Below, in pieces: positions 52,640 through 64,000 of a stretch of 64,000 nucleotides of DNA; position 1 is the first letter of the stretch; each line of letters begins with the position of its first letter. The translations under genes were made by a program, and so were the position numbers. This stretch comes from Chaunax sp. Z400 (taxonomy: Eukaryota; Chordata; Actinopteri; Lophiiformes; Chaunacidae): the NCBI GenBank assembly GCA_037577475.1, contig CM075187.1, positions 26,297,810-26,361,809 of the forward strand, read 5' to 3'. Under the pieces are notes generated by a model. The model did not search any database and was not told the origin of the DNA. It saw only the letters and a program-made list of their open reading frames with translations.

Positions 52640-52925
52640 TACTGGTCCTATCCTGCACTGTCACTTCAATTAAATCCTGCACAATGTATACAGTACAAGG
52701 CACATATATACACATATATACACATATATACACAGGTTAAAACTCCATATTCTGTACATATACACAGACTAAGTGTACATAGCAGTCCTGTGAATTTTTT
52801 TAATCTTATTGTCCAGTTTTCTATTCTTGTGTATACCTTGAGTGCAATATAAACACCAGAGTCAACTTCCTTGTTTATACTTGACCAATAATGCTGATTG
52901 AGATTCTGATTCTGATTCTAAATGG
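52640..52925 (+). repeat. Retroelement tail ending in GATTCT repeats
   Basis: Ends 'ccagagtcaacttccttgtt', 'ttgaccaataatgctgattg', then repeated GATTCT. This resembles the 3' end of a fish retroposon family recognised from memory. The 5' boundary is approximate. Confidence 0.5.
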
Positions 52926-53938
52926 TTAAAGGTTTTAGCAGGAACGTGCAATCTCATCTGTTGGTGTTTATTTTAACCCATGTTTACCTGTTTGTGGATT
53001 CAGACCAAACAGGTGGTAGATGGAACAAATGAGGGACACCTGTGCACAAAAAGAAACAAACTCTCTGCAGAACAGTTCTGTCAATGCTAATGTGAGTTGT
53101 GTTGAGAGCTTTAATGCTCCATATCACCAAGTGCCATTTTCCCTGAAGCCTCCTCTAGAAGCCCACACCGAGCCTCTCTGTCATTTGGATTTTGTGATAT
53201 AATGATGCACTGGATTTTTGAAGTGCTCTCCCAAGTGCTCAGCATACTTTTGTAGATTGAGATACCCTGTCAACCACAGTGCCAGTGCAATGAGGTGCAG
53301 ATCTATAGTTTGAAGGCCATTTAGAAACTGACAGTGTTTTTAGTGCATTATGACAACCACCTTGTTATAATAGGGCAGTTACCAGGCAATAGCCTTGTCA
53401 TTGGAGAGTTGAGGAATAATACCAGCCAATTAGCGATTAAAGGCTAATTTTAGCTTTAGTTGACTAAGGTTTACATCCATTCTATTGCAGCGTGTTCCAC
53501 TGGATACTTGTAGTAGTTTTAAAATGTCACTGTGTCTTCCTACAGCTGGTTGCTTTGTAACTGTATGTCTAGAAATGGCTATGTAACAAAAGGGAAGCTA
53601 ACTCTGATCTGTGTTTATGCTTTGCATAAATTGGTGCATTAACCATCGGGACACAAGGATGGGAATGTCCAGTACTTTCAGCACCTTTAAGGCAGTAGTG
53701 ATACTTGTGTATGAACTCTGCACAGTTTGTAATTTCTAATTATAAAAATAATCTTAAAGCCTTTGCAATATGATACATATCATGATGCAGGGGTTACAAT
53801 TTAGTGGATCAGCAAAGGTGATTTATTGTAATTTAAAAAAAACTAATTTCAGAAAACTATCATAGTGTAAAGAACACATAACCATATGCATAAAATCTGG
53901 AAAAAAAATCTTATTTTTGCAATCAAAACAGAACAATC

Positions 53939-54028
53939 AGGGGCGGCGCAGATGGCGCAGTGGTTAGAGCGCTCACCCCATGTACCGAGGCTATAGTCCT
54001 CTACGCGGTTGCCCCTGGTTCGATTCCA
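53939..54028 (+). mobile_element. tRNA-derived SINE head
   Basis: An A box (TGGCGCAGTGG, 53953-53963) and a B box (GGTTCGATTCC, 54017-54027) are spaced as in a tRNA-type RNA polymerase III promoter. The sequence between does not fold as a real tRNA, and no SINE tail follows; it passes straight into a Tc1-like fragment. Confidence 0.75.
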
Positions 54029-54420
54029 ACACATGTGGTCTGGCATTGTCATGCATGAAGGTGATGCCTGATTTTTGAATCCTGGGAATGGCATGTGGAC
54101 CTAGGACCGTATCTTGGTAACGGATAGCTGTCAGTGTACCGTGGATGTGGACAAGGTCTGACCCCCATCCATTAGCAATGACTCCCCACATCATGACATC
54201 ACCACCAAAACCTCTTCCTGGATGTATGTGGCAGGATAGCCTTCCCTATGGCGACGATACACACGCCTACGACCATCAGCTCTGTGCAAGTTGAATCTGG
54301 ACTTGTCACTAAATATGATCTCCATCCACTGTGAGCCATAGCATCTGTAACATCTGTGTTACACGTGACTATTGCGCATACACACCTTGCGATGTCATTT
54401 TGAAATGATATATTGAGCAG
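54028..54420 (-). pseudogene. Tc1-like transposase fragment (same family as 4290-5110)
   Basis: On the - strand: FSDKSRFNLHRADGRRRVYRR at about 54320-54240, VMMWGVIANGWGSD, then HIHGTLTAIRYQDTVLGPH and SGITFMHDNARPH. This is the middle of Tc1 transposase, with two of the catalytic acidic regions. Truncated at both ends. Near-identical stretches appear in the relic at 4290-5110, in opposite orientation. Confidence 0.8.
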
Positions 54421-55507
54421 CTCTGCTTCTGATACTTGCGTGCATGAATTGTGCTAACCAGTGCAAATACACTAGACCTATTATAGACCTCCAAAAACAT
54501 ACACTGTTGTAACATCAAACACTGAATCTATGGACAAGGCTGTATTTATGGATTGGAATAGGTTAATCTTTAAACCTGTGGTGTTTAGCAGGAAACTGTA
54601 TGTGCTTGACAACCATGTTTGAAGCAGAGAACTGATGCACTGGCAGGAGTCTGAAGCCCTCAGTCTTTGTTGAGTGTGGTATCACTGATTTGTTGTTGTC
54701 ATGACAATAGGAATAACGTATACGAGAGGATGGATTGATCAAACTAGAGAGGAGTAGATGGGAGAATGTTGGTGGGCTTGTTTTTAGAGAAGAATCTGTG
54801 CCACTATAGTGTAACAACAGGTCTGTGATTCACCACTGCCTACAACCCATACTGTAGCACTGGCCCCCAATCACCCTGTAGACTGAATGAAGACCAACAC
54901 CATGACTGGGATGCAACCTTTATCCACTCTCCTCCTCTTCAACAACTCTGACTCAGAGCCCAGCAAACATTATTCAACCCACGAAAAAGAGCCCCTTGAC
55001 TGAGTTGGATGCCAATGTTCCTCAGGAAACGTTACTGTTCTATTGTTGATGAGCTCTGATAAATAGTGAATATTTGTGGAACATTTCTGATTGCAGCAAC
55101 TGATTGTCTGCTTTCTGTAAAACCAAGCAAAAATATAAGATGGCTTTCTAGACTGGAGTGTTTGTGACGTTAGGTTTCAATAACAAGAATTCAAAATCTG
55201 CAAGTACAATAGAAACAAACTATCTATCTTGTGGTTCTAAGGAGCTTTATAAAGCATAGTTATAATTGTTTTTAGGGAACCAAATATTGCAAGGGAGGAG
55301 CCCAGCTGCACAGTCTGTTAGCTCAGCTCATTATTGGCTAGCACTTAAGTATAGGAGGAAGACAGCCAGATCTGAGTCCCATCTGGTCCCTCATGCTAGG
55401 ATGGCACACTTTAACTACCAACTTTACTACTGGCTGGCTGTTGAGGAAGTTCTCCACATTGATAAGAAGTATACAACAACTAAATCATGCAGTGTTGTTA
55501 ACGTCTT

Positions 55508-55690
<183 letters not shown>

Positions 55691-56831
55691 ATATATATAC
55701 TTATATATACAGTATATGCATGATGCTCACGGGTTGGACCTTTGGGAGATTTCACTTGAGTGGAAATCTTGATTGGATCAAACCTGCATTGATAAAACAG
55801 TTCCTGTAGCTACTTTAGCATCTGTTTTCAGAGCCATAACCAGACAGCATTACAGCAATATATGCCTCAGATATGAGATGCTTACAGGCTGAAGATAAGC
55901 AGGTGTCAGAGAAAACGCACCTCAGCTGACAATCATCACTCATTACAAGCCATCTGCTCCTGCATCACGCCATACTAAAGATACTGTATGTGTTCTGGTG
56001 CAGCCTGGGCACATGCTGAGTGTTACTGAACAACCCCCCCCCCAATGACCTCTGAGGCATAAGGATTATATCAGTCACCCTTCAGAAGGAAATATTAGTA
56101 AGCACCAGAAATCACATGAACACAATCAGTGGAAACACTTAGAAATCCACTGGAGTCTACATGTTAGTTGAGCTTAAGCTGAGCATGTTACTGTAGGGAA
56201 GAGTGGGAGGTGAGCTTTTAATAGAAATTCTCCCACTGTCGCTCATTCTTCTGCTTGCCTCTTCATCACAAACCCTGCCAAATATATCCAGTGGTGGTAA
56301 AAGAGGCTGTTGTGTGAATGCGAGCAGACTATTTATAGTCTTTGTGAAGAGAGAATATCAGCATATATTTGGTCAGCATAGTATGAATCTCATGTAGCAC
56401 ACTCACAAAAACATCAAATGTGGACAACATACATCTTATAGCTGTCTGTATGATCGTCTCACTGTTTAAATGGAGCAAGTGTTACAGTAGTTACTACAAG
56501 TCTACATGTGGTGTGAATGTCTTTATAGCTAATATTACAATTTGGTTTTGGTTTCACGGTTTAAATCTAGGGCTTGACATATTTCCTGGTTCACATGCTT
56601 AAGAAGTAAACATGTAAATACATGATTTAATCATAAGTGTCAGAACACATGTGGTAAATTATTCCATCTGAAAAACAGCCTTTTATAAAGCGTGATTATA
56701 AAAGGTCAGTGTTTTACATAAGAGCTTTAAGTCGGCCCGTCAGAGCGCTTGTGCATAAAGACTGTTTACTGCCATGTTTTTCTCCCTATTCACTATCTCC
56801 CATCCTCTCTTCACTCTCTCCTCTTCTACAG

Positions 56832-56924
56832 ATTATTGACGACATCCATCAACGTTCCTAGATAAGACCTTCTCCTTTGGAAAAAAAGAAGACCTCATTA
56901 AAAACAGCCAGAATCACCGGACAC

Positions 56925-56933
<9 letters not shown>
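56832..56933 (+). CDS. cit: cit leader exon with the start codon
   Basis: The acceptor is CTTCTACAG and the donor CACAG|GTATTAC. An ATG at 56925 gives MSQ, which joins in phase 0 to VEQEIS in the next exon. Reading backward in the same frame, a TAG at 56859-56861 lies within this exon, so nothing upstream can be in frame with it. The coding part is only 9 nt. If a longer citron transcript exists it cannot use this exon as coding. Confidence 0.6.

Positions 56934-64000
<7,067 letters not shown>

Noticed and set aside
53941..54027. Possible tRNA gene
   Set aside because: A and B boxes are present but the sequence does not form a proper acceptor stem or anticodon arm; it is better explained as a SINE head.

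Overview
This is a piece of a teleost fish nuclear genome. It has intron-rich genes with GT-AG junctions, AT-rich non-coding DNA, many long (CA)n microsatellites, and relics of typical fish transposons (Tc1-like, Penelope-like, L1-like and other non-LTR tails, tRNA-derived SINE). The assignment to ray-finned fish is inference from repeat types and protein similarity recalled from memory; no search was run.

Three protein-coding genes are supported exon by exon. (1) rab35, + strand, 2854-11229: six coding exons that join without a frame break into a 201-residue Rab GTPase, the same length as mammalian Rab35. (2) bicdl1 (BICDR-1/CCDC64), - strand, 35514-20324: ten coding exons giving 614 residues of dynein-adaptor coiled coil. 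(3) The start of a citron gene (cit), + strand, from an ATG at 56925 and running off the right edge at 64000. The order and orientation (rab35 converging on bicdl1, bicdl1 divergent from cit) match what I recall of human 12q24 (RAB35, BICDL1, CIT), so this looks like an old conserved block.

Layout: 1-2180, a Tc1-like element with other repeats inside its 5' part. 2500-13400, rab35, its CpG-rich promoter and probable 3'UTR. 13400-20323, the convergent intergenic region. 20324-36050, bicdl1 and its CpG-rich promoter. 36050-51200, a gene-poor stretch rich in relics (Penelope-like reverse transcriptase, L1-like tail, other LINE tails, minisatellites and a small ORF of decapeptide repeats). 51200-56933, probable leader exons of cit. 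56925-64000, the first coiled-coil exons of citron.

The most useful observations are these. First, the citron gene seems to start from an internal promoter. Its first coding exon has an in-frame stop upstream of its ATG, and I could find no kinase-domain exon in the 21 kb between bicdl1 and cit. Second, bicdl1 has a 48-codon, frame-neutral exon whose 3' splice site lies just downstream of a long (TG)n tract, a set-up known to promote exon skipping; skipping it recreates the human-like protein join. Third, the polypyrimidine tract of bicdl1 exon 3 is itself a (CTGT)n microsatellite. I see no CRISPR array, operon, prophage or similar system, nor a clearly novel multi-gene system.
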